In this document: piece by piece, positions 1 to 12,243 of the stretch
Layout: each line of letters opens with the position of its first letter
Position numbering within the stretch: position 1 is the first letter of the stretch
Position numbers and translations under genes: made by a program
The notes under the pieces: generated by a model
The model's database searches: none
What the model saw: the letters and a program-made list of their open reading frames with translations, nothing else
Told to the model about the DNA's origin: nothing
Assembly (NCBI GenBank): GCA_916048095.2
Contig: OU696592.1
Location: 3,162,399-3,226,398 of the forward strand
DNA from: Sacculina carcini
Lineage: Eukaryota; Arthropoda; Thecostraca; Sacculinidae
Reading direction: 5' to 3'
Length of the DNA: 64,000 bases

Positions 1-531
1 AAAATTCCCAGCATGATGGTATTATTTATTTAGATGTGTGATGATTAGTTTTTGAGAAATAGAGAAAAAAGTATAGAAAATCGGACGCGTGGAGTTTGAA
101 TAATATTTTGAATGTAGATTAAATTTTTTTCCATTTCACATGTTTTAGTTTCGTTTTTGGGTATAAATTACTGTTTGTTGAGTAGAACAGAAAATTTTCT
201 ACACAGTGGTATAATTTTTATACTTGTACCATAACTGGTTTAGGAAGAGTAGTCTTCAGAAAATTGACCAAAATTTCCGCATTTCTCAGGGTTCATTTTG
301 TCTTTTCACCGCTATAACTTTTTCTTTTTTTTTAAATAAAAATTTAACCTACACTGTAGACAATAAAATTTACAACATGATGGTAAATTTTTTTAGCGGG
401 TACGCCAAGTGATGGCCGAGTAGCAGCTGATAGAAAATGGACCAAGGAGGGTGGGAGTGTGGCGCCTGTGCAAATGTAGGCCAAAAACATTTGCCCATAC
501 ACCACAAACACACTACCAGCGCTTCAGCGGT

Positions 532-770
532 GCGCGTCCCGGAGGTGTATGTCCCCTGCACACGGACATACACCACGTACAAACACCAGCCAGCGCACAC
601 CGACCCGGTACAGTGCCGCGTCCCGGAGGTGTATGTCCCCTGCACACAGACATACATCACGTACAAACACCAGCCAACGCGCACCAACCCGGTACAGTGT
701 CGCGTCCCGGAGGTGTATGTCTCCTGCACACAGACATACACCAGTCAGTGCGCACCAGCCCTCTTCAGTG
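532..770 (+). repeat. 84-bp tandem repeat in LTR family L (three units)
   Basis: The block beginning GGAGGTGTATGT recurs at 541, 625 and 709, a period of exactly 84 bp. Within the first unit GGTGTATGTCC is followed nine bases later by its inverted copy, so each unit can form a hairpin; the third unit is weaker. Because 84 is a multiple of three, overlapping frames stay open through the array. Those frames are by-products, not genes. It sits upstream of the TATA-like box, which suggests a U3 enhancer-type array (inference). Confidence 0.85.
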
Positions 771-2174
771 TCTGGGCCAACGCCACCTAGATACAGGCCC
801 TTTCACGAAAGTATGACGTCATCGATTGCGGTGGCTTCACTCGTACGGGCGATATGCGTTGTTAATAGAAATTGTGCTTAGTGCGGGTGTTTGACTTGCA
901 TTTCGGCTCAATTAAGTTTGAAAATCATGTTACCAACATAAGAAGCTTCAAATACAATTGCAAATAGAATAACTGAATATATTATAAGCCCACACAGGCA
1001 TAAAACAGTAAAAAAACAAACATGCAACGACCATACACGATACAATGCGGAACGTTTTCGCTTCAATTTCTCTAATTAATCGTAGATAAATTTCTGTCAC
1101 AACAACTATTGTTCAGAAGAGCATTTACAGAGGTGCTCAAAAATTTTCAGCAATTAATTGTAAATTACGATGTTTAGAACAGTACAAGTAAACAAGCATA
1201 ACACCGCAATCACTCAGTTTTTCTAGTGCAGGAAACCTATCATCGCTCTGGTTTTCAATAATACACACTTTATCATACTTAATACACTTCTGCACAGTTA
1301 AAATCAATTGTAAGCTTAACAATTGAATATATTATAAAACCACACAGGCAAATCACACACATACAACGATTACACACGCGACAACGTAGACAGTTTTCGT
1401 TTGAAATTTTTGGCACAAATACATGAATTTTGATCGGAACAATAATTATTAAGAAGTACATTCACACTCGCCCACACAATTTTTTCTACAACTGAATCTA
1501 GTTTATGGTTGTTAACACAATGCGAGGTATTAAACATGATTCCTTGGTCATTGAGCTGTTGCAAAACGTGAAAAAGAGCAATTTCCCTTCCATTTTATAG
1601 CGGTATCTGATTCCCTTCCATTTCATAGCGGATCTCCCAGGCATAGAAAGTGTATAAATTAGAATAAGAAGGAAAATTGGTTGATATATAAGCTCTGAAA
1701 ATGAAAACATGCTATTTGTTTGGTTGTCAAAATTTTACATTTGCTTGCTTACACATGTATATTGCTTACTAATTCGATCTTCTCTCTCTTACAGGTCTTT
1801 TTCCACTTCTCTTTGTACATATCTTCTCGGTGTCTCCTCTGATGAATAATTATATTGTGTGAATAACTGTGATCTTTTGATCCGTAGTTATTTTCAGCTG
1901 TTCCTTCATAGTATATCGCTGCTTATATCTTTGTTTATGCGATACTGTTTTGTTAATTCCACATTGTATACATTTTATAACTAGCCGTTCCTCGCGCCTA
2001 TGATAATTAGAGCGCTATATCAAATACATGTGTTGTTGTTTTTGTTGTTGTTACTAAGCTTACATTTGCTTGCTATTTATTGCCAATTTGTTTGCTATTA
2101 CTATTATATTCTATTCGGTGGCACTGGCTAATGTATATGCTTTTGGATACGCTGGATTACTTCTCATCATATTG

Positions 2175-2345
2175 AGAAATTCACATGAGCCAGAGTGCAT
2201 GTTTGGAGCGTGGGATAATGTAACGTCTGAGCTCTTTATACTCGATATTGCGCAGTAACACTTGTCAATACGCACGAGACAGGGAGTATCATGTGATGCT
2301 TGCAGCGTGAGACGGTGTCATTTTCCCACGCTTGAACTCATGAGA
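2175..2345 (-). repeat. Diverged relative of the hAT element's internal sequence
   Basis: Read on the minus strand, this stretch lines up with about 18780-18950 inside the hAT MITE. Shared landmarks in the same order are CGTGGGAAAATG, TCTCACGC, AGAGCTCA and CCACGCTCCAAACAT. Identity is clearly below that of the other repeats in the window, so it is an old copy or a related element inside the MULE-like insertion. No terminal inverted repeat was seen here. Confidence 0.55.
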
Positions 2346-3505
2346 CGAATCAGTGCCCCCTTATAATAATACAGTCAGCAAGTTATTCTTACATGTAGAC
2401 GTGGACACTCACATACATGTACTATGCTCACGCACACACATAATTTAGCCTTTGCGAAGGAGCACATGTATATTTTAGGTTATTATTTTCTGTTTTTAGG
2501 ATACTTTTAATAGCCCTAGTTATTAATTAAATTATTTATGGGGATGTGAACACCAACATTCACTAAAATGCAGGACGCACACAGAAACAGATACACGTGT
2601 ACTGAAAGAGAGATGCGCGTGGGGTTTCACTGTCTCACAAGAAAGCACCACTCACCCACACAACACTCGATATCGGTTGACGCTAAATTTGTAAGGATTC
2701 AAGAACATTACATTGAGAAAAATTCATTTAAAGAATTTCTTCCAGTCCCTCGCCTCCTGCAAAGGCAGCACATTTCATTAGAACGCTAAAACTAACCTAA
2801 CCTAAACTCTATGAAAAATATAGAAACGTTTTTGTGCGTTACTTTAGCGTTTTTTGAGAATTAGCGTTTTCAATGTTATCGAATCCTTACACATTTACCC
2901 TAGACCCTCGATATCCGCCATGTGATATCTACAATCCTCGTCAGCACCTTGCGAACACTAGGGATAATTCCAAGCCAGCAAATACAAGACGCTTAAGCCC
3001 ACACATACTGAAACGAATCTCACTACAATGATATAACCGTACCGCAAGTTAATTAAGTGAAACCTATAATATAAGCATTACAAAAACGTCATCCAAATGT
3101 TATCCAGCTAGACGAAAATCGATACCCAAACACTAAACTGTGCAAACATCAGTTGACGTTAATATCAATATAGTGATACATTATTTAACATTAGCATTTA
3201 ATTAATACAAAACTACTTACATACGAAGAGATGTACATATTTTACTGAATATATCCACTTAACCGAAAACTCTGACCGCAGCAAAATGTCCAGGATGATG
3301 ATATGCAGAATCATCCGAGTGATGAACACAAAATGGATGCGCAAATCACACTTGACACGAAATCTGACAAGTTCGCACTTCACTCTAAGCCACACTGAAG
3401 TGAAACTCACTAAATACGTCAATTATCGCCAAGAATAGCACGCGATAAAACACTAAACACGCGAGAACACTAACCACGTGCGCTCGCTAACGTGCAACTG
3501 CCATG

Positions 3506-3537
3506 CCAACGCCACCTAGATACCTAGGTGGCGTTGG
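3506..3537. repeat. Perfect 14-bp palindrome with 4-nt loop
   Basis: CCAACGCCACCTAG is followed by ATAC and then its exact inverted copy. The arm is the terminal sequence of the TIR element at 781-3626, including the adjoining CCAA. This looks like two TIR ends joined head to head inside the element, about 90 bp from its right end. Confidence 0.85.
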
Positions 3538-4044
3538 CCATGCTGACAGTTGAAACAATACACGAACCACTGTGACGTAGCGATGACGTCATACTTTCGT
3601 GGAAGGGCTTGTAGTTTAGGTGGCATTGTCTGGGCCAACATCTGGTTCGCATCCGCCTGACCACATCCTCACCCAGGGATGCAGCAGCCATCGAGGGCAA
3701 CATCTGGTCCACAGCCGTGCGCCCAGACCATATGTGACCCAGAACACCAGGCGACAACATACGCACATACACACACATTATCAACCACACACGCCAGCGA
3801 CGTATAAAACACCGTCACACACTCTTCCCAAACCAGTCCACAGAACTCACCCTGTTGCTGGCTCGCTCTGTTGTTTACCATTGCTCGTGTTTTGTTTCGC
3901 CACCGTAAGAACCGCCTCTGAAGTGTGATCTCTTGTGAATATATATTGTGTTGTCGTCCCCCATTATGTCGTTCGCCAGACCCGGGGGGTTGCAACAGGA
4001 GAAACACACACACACACACACAGAGGATTTCTTTTATATATATA

Positions 4045-6119
4045 CTAGCATTAAAACCCGCCCGTTGTGCAGAGCAATTCATGAAATAAAATTAATATTA
4101 CATTAATAAAAAAAATCGAATAAAAGATATATTAAATCCATATAAATCCTAATCAAATGAAAATTCTAAATTTCATTATATATGTTTATTTTGACAAAAT
4201 ATGATCCCTCAACCCTCCTCATATTGAAACCCGCCCGTCGTACGAAATAATTCAGAGCTCGAATACGATCCGCAAAAAGTTCAACCTGTTAATACGTTCA
4301 CCAATAAAAACTCTAAATTGTGAATATTTATGTTTTTACTTTGACAAAATATTATCCCTCAATCCGCCTCATATCTGAGCCTGCCCGTCATGCGGAATAA
4401 TTCAGAACACAAAGACGTAACAAACAATGAAAGTTATAGCATGTAAACCCGCCCATCGTGCGGAACAGTTCATACTATTAAACTTGTATTCAATTCATAA
4501 GAGAAAAGGAATATGAATTAAAAAATAAAAGAGTAAACCCATAAAAACAAATTTCTATATTTTTATATTATTTTCACAAAATATTATCCTCAACCCGCCT
4601 CATATTTAAAACCACCCGTCGTGCAGAATAATTCAAAATTCAGATACGAAATAATGAAAATTTACTTAACTTACTTAATTTACTTACTTAACTTTTTTAT
4701 CATAATGTTTACAAAATATATTTATAAATTAGCATCATCTAGCATGGAAACCCTCCCGTTTTGCAGAACAATTAATAAAGTAAAATAAATATTGAATTCA
4801 TAAAAGAAAACGAATACAAATTTAAAAAGAAAAAAGTAAATTATACAATTTAAAACTATACAATTAAATTATACAGTAAAATTCAGTAGGTAACTTTGTT
4901 CCCAGTAGTATTTTACCCGCCCGTCGGGCGGAACAATTCATGTGTAAATATTGAGGACAATATAGCCTTTCTATTCAGTATAGTGTAGCATTAATTAAAC
5001 TGTACGCAAAAAAAACACACCATCCATGCTTGGAGATAATATGATGCATTCTTAATTGTGATTGGGCTTCAGTGAAATTTAATCGGTGTATATTCCTGTG
5101 TAATCGCAAGTACGCATAATCGCTGTCAAATTGGAAATATGTGCTTTTGACTTTACACCGCTGTTACTTCATTCAGATACACTTTAGTAAGTTACAAACT
5201 ATACCGTATTGTAGAAAACAAAATTTCTAGCACGATGATATAATTTATTTTTATATATAACAAATAGTTACTGAGAAATAGTAGAAAAATTAATTAATTT
5301 TAGTCACCCGGTGTTCAAGTGTAATTTTGGATGTATTTGAGAATTTTGCCAATTTTACACGTTTTTTGTATCATTTGTGGGTATAAATTATAACTTTTCG
5401 TGTAGAACACAAAGTTATCTACACAATAGTATAATTTGTATAGCTGTACCATTGCTGGTTTAGGAGAAATAGATAGCGGAATATTGACCAACATATTCAC
5501 GTTTTTGTGTGCTAATTTTGCCTTTTTGACTTTGTCATTTACACTTCACACCGCCGTAACTTTTTTCAATACACTTTGTAAAATCAAAAATTATACTGTG
5601 TTGTAGCAAAGACAATTCCCAGCATGATGGTATTATTTATTTAGATGTGTGATAATTTGTTTTTGAGAAATAGAGAAAAAAGTATAGAAAATCGGACGCG
5701 TGGAGTTTAAAAAATATTTTGAATGTAGATTGAATTCTTTTCCATTCTACATGTTTTATATTCTATTTTTGGGTATAAATTTTAGTTTGTTGAGTAGAAC
5801 AAAATTTTTTCTACACAGTGGTATAATTTGTATAGTTGTACCATTGCTGGTTTAGGAGGAGTAATCTTCAGAAAATTGACCAAAATTTTCGCATTTGTTA
5901 GGGTTAATTTTGTCTTTTCACCGCCATTACTTTTTTTGGTTTTATTTTTAAAATTTAAAATTTAGTGTTAAGTGTGAACAAGAAAATTTCCAACATGATG
6001 GTATAAATTGTTAGCGGGTACGCCAAGTGGTGGCCGAGTATTAGCTGATAGAAAATGGACCAAGGATGGTGAACACACAGACACACACACACACAGAGGA
6101 TCTCTTTTATATATATAGA
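4045..6119 (-). mobile_element. Helitron copy, complete ends, minus strand (2.08 kb)
   Basis: Read on the minus strand it starts TCTATATATATAAAAGAG at 6119 and ends with a GC hairpin (CTGC...GGGCGG) followed by TTTTAATGCTAG at 4045. The base before TC is A and the base after CTAG is T, the standard Helitron target. Inside are AT-rich modules each ending in the same GGGCGG-type hairpin (near 4240, 4390, 4450, 4620, 4920) and repeated blocks with GTGTAGA...TTCTAC at 5220-5990. No Rep/helicase frame is present. It lies head to tail with the copy to its left. Confidence 0.85.
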
Positions 6120-6125
6120 TATATA

Positions 6126-6585
6126 CTAGCATTTAAACTCGCCCGTTGTGCGGAACAATTCATAAAGTTAAATTCATATTTAATCAGTAAACATATTGCT
6201 AATTAAATAGGATTATAGTAAATCCATATAAATCCTAATCAATTGAAAAGTCTTAATTTCATAATTTTTTATTGTTATTTTGACAAAATAATATCCCTCA
6301 ACCCGCCTCATATTTAAACCTGCCCGTCGTCCGGAATAATTCAGAACTCAAACACGATACGTTCTGGACCTTGAAGTCAAATCCGTTAGTTTTGTATATG
6401 AACTCGTTTTACACGGTGAAATTAAACGTTCTATTATCTACAGTTGATACCCCGGGACATTATTATCTCATAAACATGATCCATCGCCTCGTTTACGTTT
6501 CAAGGCCCTGATCTATACCATTGAGCCCGCGCAGCTGGTTCACCTCATATTCAAGCATACACGCACAGAGATAGACAGATAATTT

Positions 6586-6588
<3 letters not shown>
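6126..6588 (-). mobile_element. Short Helitron variant, minus strand
   Basis: The 3' end (CTAG at 6126-6129, preceded on the minus strand by the GGGCG hairpin) is intact. Towards the right it carries the variant 5' block AAGAAATTATCTGTC seen in many short copies elsewhere (for example 16850, 17310, 23170), and then merges into a TA tract. It is about 0.46 kb and has no coding capacity. Confidence 0.65.

Positions 6589-6672
<84 letters not shown>
6589..6672. repeat. (TA)n microsatellite
   Basis: About 42 uninterrupted TA units sit between two oppositely oriented Helitron 5' ends. Helitrons here repeatedly sit in TA tracts, which fits insertion between A and T. Confidence 0.95.
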
Positions 6673-7036
6673 CAGATCCTCTGTCTGTGTGTCTGTCTGT
6701 CTGTTTGTCTGTCCCACCCTCCTTGGTCCATTTTCAGCAACCTGCTACTCGGTAACCACTTGGTGTACCCGCCAACAATTTATACCATTACGTTGGAAAT
6801 TTTCTTGTCTACACGATAGAATAAATTTTAAATTACTCATGTTAATTATGGTTTAATTATGAGGCAGATTGATGGAAAATATTCTGTCAAAAAAAGAAAA
6901 AAAGAGTAAACTTAGACTCTTCAATTGATTACAATTTTATGACTGTGCCCTTTTTCTTATTTAATTTTCAATTCTTTTATGGATTAAACATGAATTTCAT
7001 TTGGAGTGTTCCGCACAACGGGCGGGTTTTAATGCT
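6673..7036 (+). mobile_element. Short or deleted Helitron copy, plus strand
   Basis: It begins with AACAGATCCTCTGTCTG, a degraded form of the family 5' end. It carries the CCCACCCTCCTTGGTCC block and ends with the hairpin CCGCACAACGGGCGG and TTTTAATGCTA near 7036. The internal satellite blocks are missing. No gene. Confidence 0.6.
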
Positions 7037-7102
7037 ATATATATACATAAAGAAGAAATTATCTGTCTGTCTGTGTATGTATGCTTGAATATGAGGTGAC
7101 AT

Positions 7103-8047
7103 TGTAGGCGCCATTCGTTCCATGTAAATATTAATGTGTTATATTCTTGCATTTAGGCGCACACTTATATTATATATATACATGCTACGTTATTCGTTAA
7201 ACTGTGGAATAAATTTGATGAAAAATGTTGTAGCACGTTATTCCAAACTATTGTATGCGCGAAACATGTGTAGTGTATTGAACCATGTCCTAGGGAACCA
7301 CACATAATTAAAACATATTCTTGTTTTGTGTTTAAATGTTTTGTATGTATGCATAAGTGACGTTAGTATAGTTTTTGAATTGTGTACGTTCATGTTGGCT
7401 TGTTCATATGCATCAACGTGCATGTGTATTTGATGTTCATATGTGTTGCCTATTTAGATATACTGTAATGTATTGTGCATGTGGATGTACGTGTTGCACC
7501 CCGGTCCTCTATTCATTTAGTCGCGTGCTTTGCGCAAAAGCACAACCGTTTAGACCAATATCAGCTCGAGTTTATGTGGTTGTCGGACACACTTCCGGCG
7601 CGCTCCGACAACGGCATGAATCATCGGGCTATATAAGGGGGCGCAAAATGCTGAGTGAGATCATTGTTCCTGCGCACTCGCCACTCTCTCCAGCAACACT
7701 GCAAGCACATCTCCAGCTGCTCCTCTGCAATACTCGCCTCGTGTTTAATGTTATTTCGCCGTGCTGTTTTGCAAGTCTACGCTGTACTTGTTAATACACT
7801 GGAAAAACCCAGCTGCTTTTTCTGCACTGTAACTTATCCATAGCATCTCTTCATGCCTTTTTAAAGGCGCACTCGTTTAGCGATTACACCTCATATGCGC
7901 TTTTATAAAGGCCAATTTTGTCAACGAATTCCGCAATTTTACGCCTTGCTAAAGGCGACTAATTGGTGAATTCTTGCGCAATCGCGGTGGCCGTGTGCAA
8001 CACTCCGTGCAGCTGGTTTTTCACGACGGTTGCCATGGCTACCAACA
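7103..8047 (+). repeat. 5' LTR of gypsy-1 (945 bp)
   Basis: It starts TGTAGGCGCC and ends CTACCAACA, and matches 12212-13154 throughout. The gag start codon (8035-8037) already lies inside its last 13 bases. Confidence 0.93.
7629..7638 (+). promoter_or_regulatory. TATA box in gypsy-1 5' LTR
   Basis: CTATATAAGG is followed by a GC-rich stretch and, about 30 bases on, TGAGATCATTGTTCC, which could hold the start site. The same arrangement is kept in the 3' LTR near 12736. Promoter use is inferred. Confidence 0.6.
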
Positions 8048-8944
8048 GTGGTGACTCCCGGCTTGCGGACACTTTCGAGAGTGCCATGTCCCCTGACGCA
8101 ACTGCGCAAACGGCTACTTCCGAAGTACGCCCTATGGCTACATTCCGCCTGCCACCATTTTCAGCCGAGGAACCAGATATGTGGCTCATTCAGGTTGAGT
8201 GCGCATTCGATATCGCTGGGATTTCATCTGACGAGACCCGCTTCAAGATGATTGTGGCAAATCTTCCCATCACAGTGGCAGCTCAAGTGAAGGATGTCAT
8301 TCGCATATCAAGATCCTTCGCTGCGTTGAGTACCGCCCTGCAGTCTCGTCTGGCACAATCGCGTACGTCTGCTTTCACGACAGCAGCTGGGTGACCAGCG
8401 ACCATCGGCACTACTGCGCTCCATGCGCAACGAGCTGGCAGCGGCAGGCGACACGCCAGAAGACACCGGCTTGCTGCGCACGCTGTTTTTACAGCGATTA
8501 CCCCAAGGGACACGAGCAGCACTCTCCCTTCTGCCAATATCTGCTCACCTCGACGAGCTGGCCAACGCCGCCGATCGCTACCTGGAGGCTACACAAGCAG
8601 CCCAAGCAGTGGCAGCTATTTCTCCTACGGCACCATCATCCAACGACAACATGGCTGTCCTGCTCGCCAAAATTGAACAACTCGAGCTTTCACACAAACG
8701 CATTGAATCGGAAATGGCAGCCCGCGACAAGGCGACAAGGCCAAATTATGAGCGTTTCCCGGCAAGACACAGGAGCAACTCACGAGACAGAATTCGGCGC
8801 CGTTCCCCATCACCGGATGCTCGCTCACGAGACAGCTCACCGGTACGCCGTAGCATGAACCAACCACGTCTGTGTTTTTATTATGCCCGGTTCGGCTCAT
8901 CAGCGCGTCGCTGCACGTTTCCTTGCTCGTGGCATTTAAACTAA
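8035..8944 (+). pseudogene. gag: gypsy-1 gag, frameshifted
   Basis: This is the structural capsid/nucleocapsid gene of the retrotransposon. The first frame starts at ATG 8035 inside the LTR and runs to a stop at 8394. The matching protein continues in the +1 frame from about 8370 to 8944, so one frameshift lies near 8345-8420. The first part has the LPPF...AEEPDMWLIQVE segment typical of gypsy gag. The second part has an Arg/Ser-rich linker and ends in CFYYARFGSSARRCTFPCSW, the cysteine pattern seen at the end of gag in many invertebrate gypsy elements. Pol follows in the original frame. Confidence 0.85.
8049..8060 (+). other. Primer binding site of gypsy-1
   Basis: TGGTGACTCCCG lies one base after the end of the 5' LTR. 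It begins with the TGG that pairs with a tRNA CCA end. The same TGGTGAC motif follows the LTR of the gypsy-3 fragment. The tRNA was not identified. Confidence 0.7.
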
Positions 8945-11900
8945 CAAGCCACCAACACATCGCGCAGTGCACTGGTGGCTCACGTACAAGCGCACCTCTT
9001 CTCTTCATCAAAGACGAGACATCCGGCCGTCGGTTCCTGATTGATACAGGCGCACAAGTCAGTGTAGTGCCTAGAAACTTTGTACCGCGACGCACCAAGC
9101 TGCAGACACCACGACCAGACCAACAACTTCAAGCTGCTAATGGCTCGAAAATTTCCGTCTTCGGTACGTACGAAGCCACAATGGTCTTTAATTATCGCAC
9201 GTTCGTCTGGTGCGTGCTTGTAGCCGACGTCAGCATGCCCATACTCGGCACTGATTTTCTCGCCGCTAATGAACTGGTTGTCGACGTCTCCAAGAAGCAG
9301 CTGTTGCACAAAGGTCACGTGTGCGCCAACGTGTCAGCCTCACGCATCGCTTCATCAGGCATACGCTTTGTCAATGGCAGCGATTCCAGCCCATACAAAC
9401 GATTACTGGCATCTTTCCCTGAGATCACTCAAGAGCGCTCAACTGGTGCAGTCAAGCACAATGTGACTCACCACATCGTGACCAAGGGCCCACCGATCCA
9501 CATTCGTCCTCGGCGTTTAGCCCCCGATAGAGCCAACATCGCCAGGCAAGAATTTGACAGAATGCTGCGCTTGGGTATCATTCAACCGTCCAAGAGTGCT
9601 TGGTCATCGCCTCTCCACATGGTACCCAAGAAACTGCCCGGCCAATGGAGACCGTGTGGCGACTACCGGGCACTCAACGCATAAACGCTTCCGGACCGAT
9701 ACCCACTACCGTACCTGCGAGACTTTTCGGCAAAACTCAGTGGCTGCAACGTGTTCTCCACAGTGGACCTGGTTCGCGCATACCACCAGATCCCCGTTGA
9801 ACCAGCAGACGTCGCAAAGACAGCCATCGCCACGCCGTTTGGTCTGTACGAGATGGTGCGAATGCCATTCGGCCTGCGCAACGGCGGTTCAACGTTCCAG
9901 CGTTTCATCGACGAAGTTCTGCGCGGTGTTGACGGCTGCTTCGCATATCTTGATGACATTTTGGTGGCATCAACAAACGAAGACGAGCATCTAGGACACC
10001 TCCGCGCCTTGTTTCAGAAATTGCAGTCCTACGGCGTAGTGATCAACAGAAACAAGTGTGTATTTGGTCGCGACACGGTCTCTTTCCTCGGACATCGTGT
10101 CACACCCGGCGGAATTTTCCCACTCGACGACAAGGTGCGTGCAATCAGGGAATTCCCACAGACGACCAGTCAGTCTCAGCTTCGCCGGTTTCTGGGTATG
10201 GTGGCGTATTATCACCGTTTTAAACCCAACGCAGCTGCCATACTACAACCCCTGCACGCTCTTCTGACGCACCGCGCCAAACGGTCCAAAGCCCCGGTAG
10301 CATGGACACAACAGAGCCTCGACAGCTTCAATGCAGCTAAAACAGCTCTAGCCGACCGTAGTATGCTTGCACATCAAATCCCCGGTGCTCCCTTGAGTAT
10401 CCTGGTCGACGCGTCGGACACTGGTGTTGGCGGAGTACTGCAGCAACACACCAATGGTGAGTGGCAGCCTCTCAGCTACTTTTCAAAGACGCTGACGTCT
10501 ACTGAACGGCGATACAGCACATTCGGCAGAGAACTGCTCGGAGTGTACAATGCCATTCGCCACTTCCGCTACACGATCGAAGGGCGTGACGTGGTCGTGT
10601 TCACCGATCACCGCCCTCTCGTGCATGCCCTGCCTTCAGTCTCAGAGAAATACTCGCCTCGCGAGTTGCGGCATTTGGATTTCATAAGCCAGCTTGTGTC
10701 GGAGATCCGGCACCTACCCGGCAACAAAAATACAGTGGCGGATGCACTCTCGAGAACAACAGCTGTACTGACTGTTCCGTCGTGCCCGGTCGACGACTAC
10801 GTCTCCCTAGCTGCGGCTCAACGGGAAGACGCTTCATTGGGAACGCTTCGCAACGCGACGTCATTGCTGAAGCTACGCGATGTCATGTTCGGCGAAGCAA
10901 AAGTTTTGTGCGACGAGTCTACCGGTCGACCTCGCCCAGTGCTTCCGACAGCATTACGCCGGCCGTACAGTTCTTCTCTGCACAATCTTTCACATCCAGG
11001 CATCGATGCCACTGTGAAGCTTGTCTCGTCACGCTTCGTGTGGCCGAACATGGACCGCGACGTGCGCAAATGGACCCGAACATGCCTACAGTGTCAACGA
11101 GCGAAAGTTACCCGTCACACGAAAAGCGCGGTGCAACCATTTCAGCCACCTGGAGAACGCTTCAGTCACGTGCACGTGGACATTGTCGGACCGCTGCCGC
11201 CGTCACAAGGTCAGTCATACCTCCTCACATGTGTGGACAGATTTTCGCGCTGGACGGAAGCCATTCCTTTGCCAGACATTCGCGCAGTAACAGTTGCACG
11301 CGCGTTTCTCCACCAGTGGGTCTCACGCCTTGGCGTGCCGACAACCATCACAACAGATCGCGGGGCACAATTCGAATCGTCTCTGTGGTCCGAACTCACT
11401 CGACTACTTGGCTGTCAGCGCATACGCACCACCAGTTATCACCCAAGCAGCAACGGCATGGCTGAACGCTTCCATCGGCAGCTCAAATCAAGTTTGCGCG
11501 CTGCTGAAACATCTTCATTGATGGACGTTTTGCCCATGGCATTACTGGGTATACGGTCGACGCACAAAACTGATGTCGGCGCCTGCTCGGCCGAACTGGT
11601 CTACGGAGCGTCCCTGCGACTTCCTGGCGAGTTGATCAGCGACTCAACGCAGACAGCCAGTGATCCCGCTTCGTTCGCTTCATCGCTGCGCAATCACATG
11701 CGCAAACTCCGACCACGACTTCCACGAGCAGTCAACCAGCCATCCTTCGTTCCGGCAGCACTGAAGACGGCAACACATGTGTTTGTCCGTCGGGACAAGC
11801 ACAGATACCCACTCGACTGTCCGTACGACGGGCCGTTTCCCGCCATTCATCGTACAGACAAACTCGTCACGATTAAGACAAACAGCGAGCGCGCGGTCGT

Positions 11901-12243
11901 CTCCATCGATCGCTGCAAACCGGTCTTCGTCGAAGACGTGCAGCCAAACTCGCCAGCTTCAACCCCTGTGACGCAAGATGATCGAGATGACGGTGACAAC
12001 ACAGAACTGTTCGTGCCTCCAACAACCGTGCCACGGACACCGACATCTGCTGCAGACCCTATCAGGTCAGGTCATGAACACACAGCTACACACACCAACA
12101 CACACACGCATCCACAGTCCATTTTGCGTACTAGGAGCGGTCGTGCCGTGCGCCCACCTGTGCGTTATCGCAGTGTCTCGTTTCTCCTCGACACTTCTAG
12201 GGGGAGGGCCCTGTATGCGCCATTCGTTCCATGTAAATATTAA
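8872..12243 (+). pseudogene. pol: gypsy-1 pol: protease, reverse transcriptase, RNase H, integrase
   Basis: The aspartic protease core FLIDTGAQ lies near 9030-9055. Reverse transcriptase follows, with YLDD at 9946-9957, then RNase H (about 10400-10760). Integrase has an HHCC zinc segment (about 10990-11100) and a DDE core with acids near 11178, 11356 and 11464. One in-frame TAA at 9682-9684 splits the frame just before the first RT aspartate block; reading resumes in the same frame to 12243. The stop at 12241-12243 lies inside the 3' LTR. Domain order protease-RT-RNase H-integrase is that of Ty3/gypsy. Confidence 0.93.
12200..12211 (+). other. Polypurine tract of gypsy-1
   Basis: A G-rich run (GGGGGAGGG then CCC) stands directly before the first base of the 3' LTR at 12212, where second-strand priming is expected. 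It overlaps the pol coding end. Confidence 0.7.

Larger units (their letters stand above)
781..3626 (+). mobile_element. TIR DNA transposon, MULE-like, no transposase seen
   Basis: The left end begins CGCCACCTAGATACAGGCCC and the right end reads as its imperfect inverted copy. Homology extends about 45 bp and includes a CRE octamer, TGACGTCA, in both ends. The 12-bp sequence TGTCTGGGCCAA is present at 769-780 and again at 3627-3638 and looks like the target duplication. A duplication of 9-12 bp and long terminal repeats fit Mutator-like elements best. No open frame longer than about 75 residues lies inside, so it is non-autonomous. The superfamily is inferred. Confidence 0.6.
458..3997 (+). 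mobile_element. Solo LTR (family L) carrying a nested insertion
   Basis: It starts TGTGGCGCC and ends TTGCAACA, with the 4-bp direct repeat GGAG on both sides (454-457 and 3998-4001). The uninterrupted Helitron sequence near 6020-6125 shows the site without it. The LTR holds 84-bp tandem repeats and a TATA-like GTATAAAAC near 3800. No gag or pol lies between the ends; the extra length is the TIR element at 781-3626. The same LTR occurs at 30992-40325. A 4-bp duplication and TG...CA ends fit a Ty3/gypsy-type LTR, but the parent element is not in the window. Confidence 0.8.
1..4044 (-). mobile_element. Helitron copy, minus strand, cut by left window edge
   Basis: On the minus strand the 5' end lies near 4044, just after the CTAG end of the next copy, and reads TATATATATAAAAGAAATCC followed by a TG-rich tract. 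The initial TC is not preserved. Bases 1-457 match the matching part of the copy at 4045-6119 (for example 5611-6060). A solo LTR at 458-3997 interrupts it, so only about 500 bases here are Helitron. There is no Rep/helicase open frame, so the copy is non-autonomous. Confidence 0.7.

Noticed and set aside
437-881. Overlapping 110-123-codon frames with repeated VYVPCT/TYTTYKHQP
   Set aside because: Produced by 84-bp tandem repeats in an LTR; no start context or domain.
7375-7794. 139-codon frame, repeated at 12484-12901
   Set aside because: It lies in the LTR of gypsy-1 and spans the promoter; not a separate gene.
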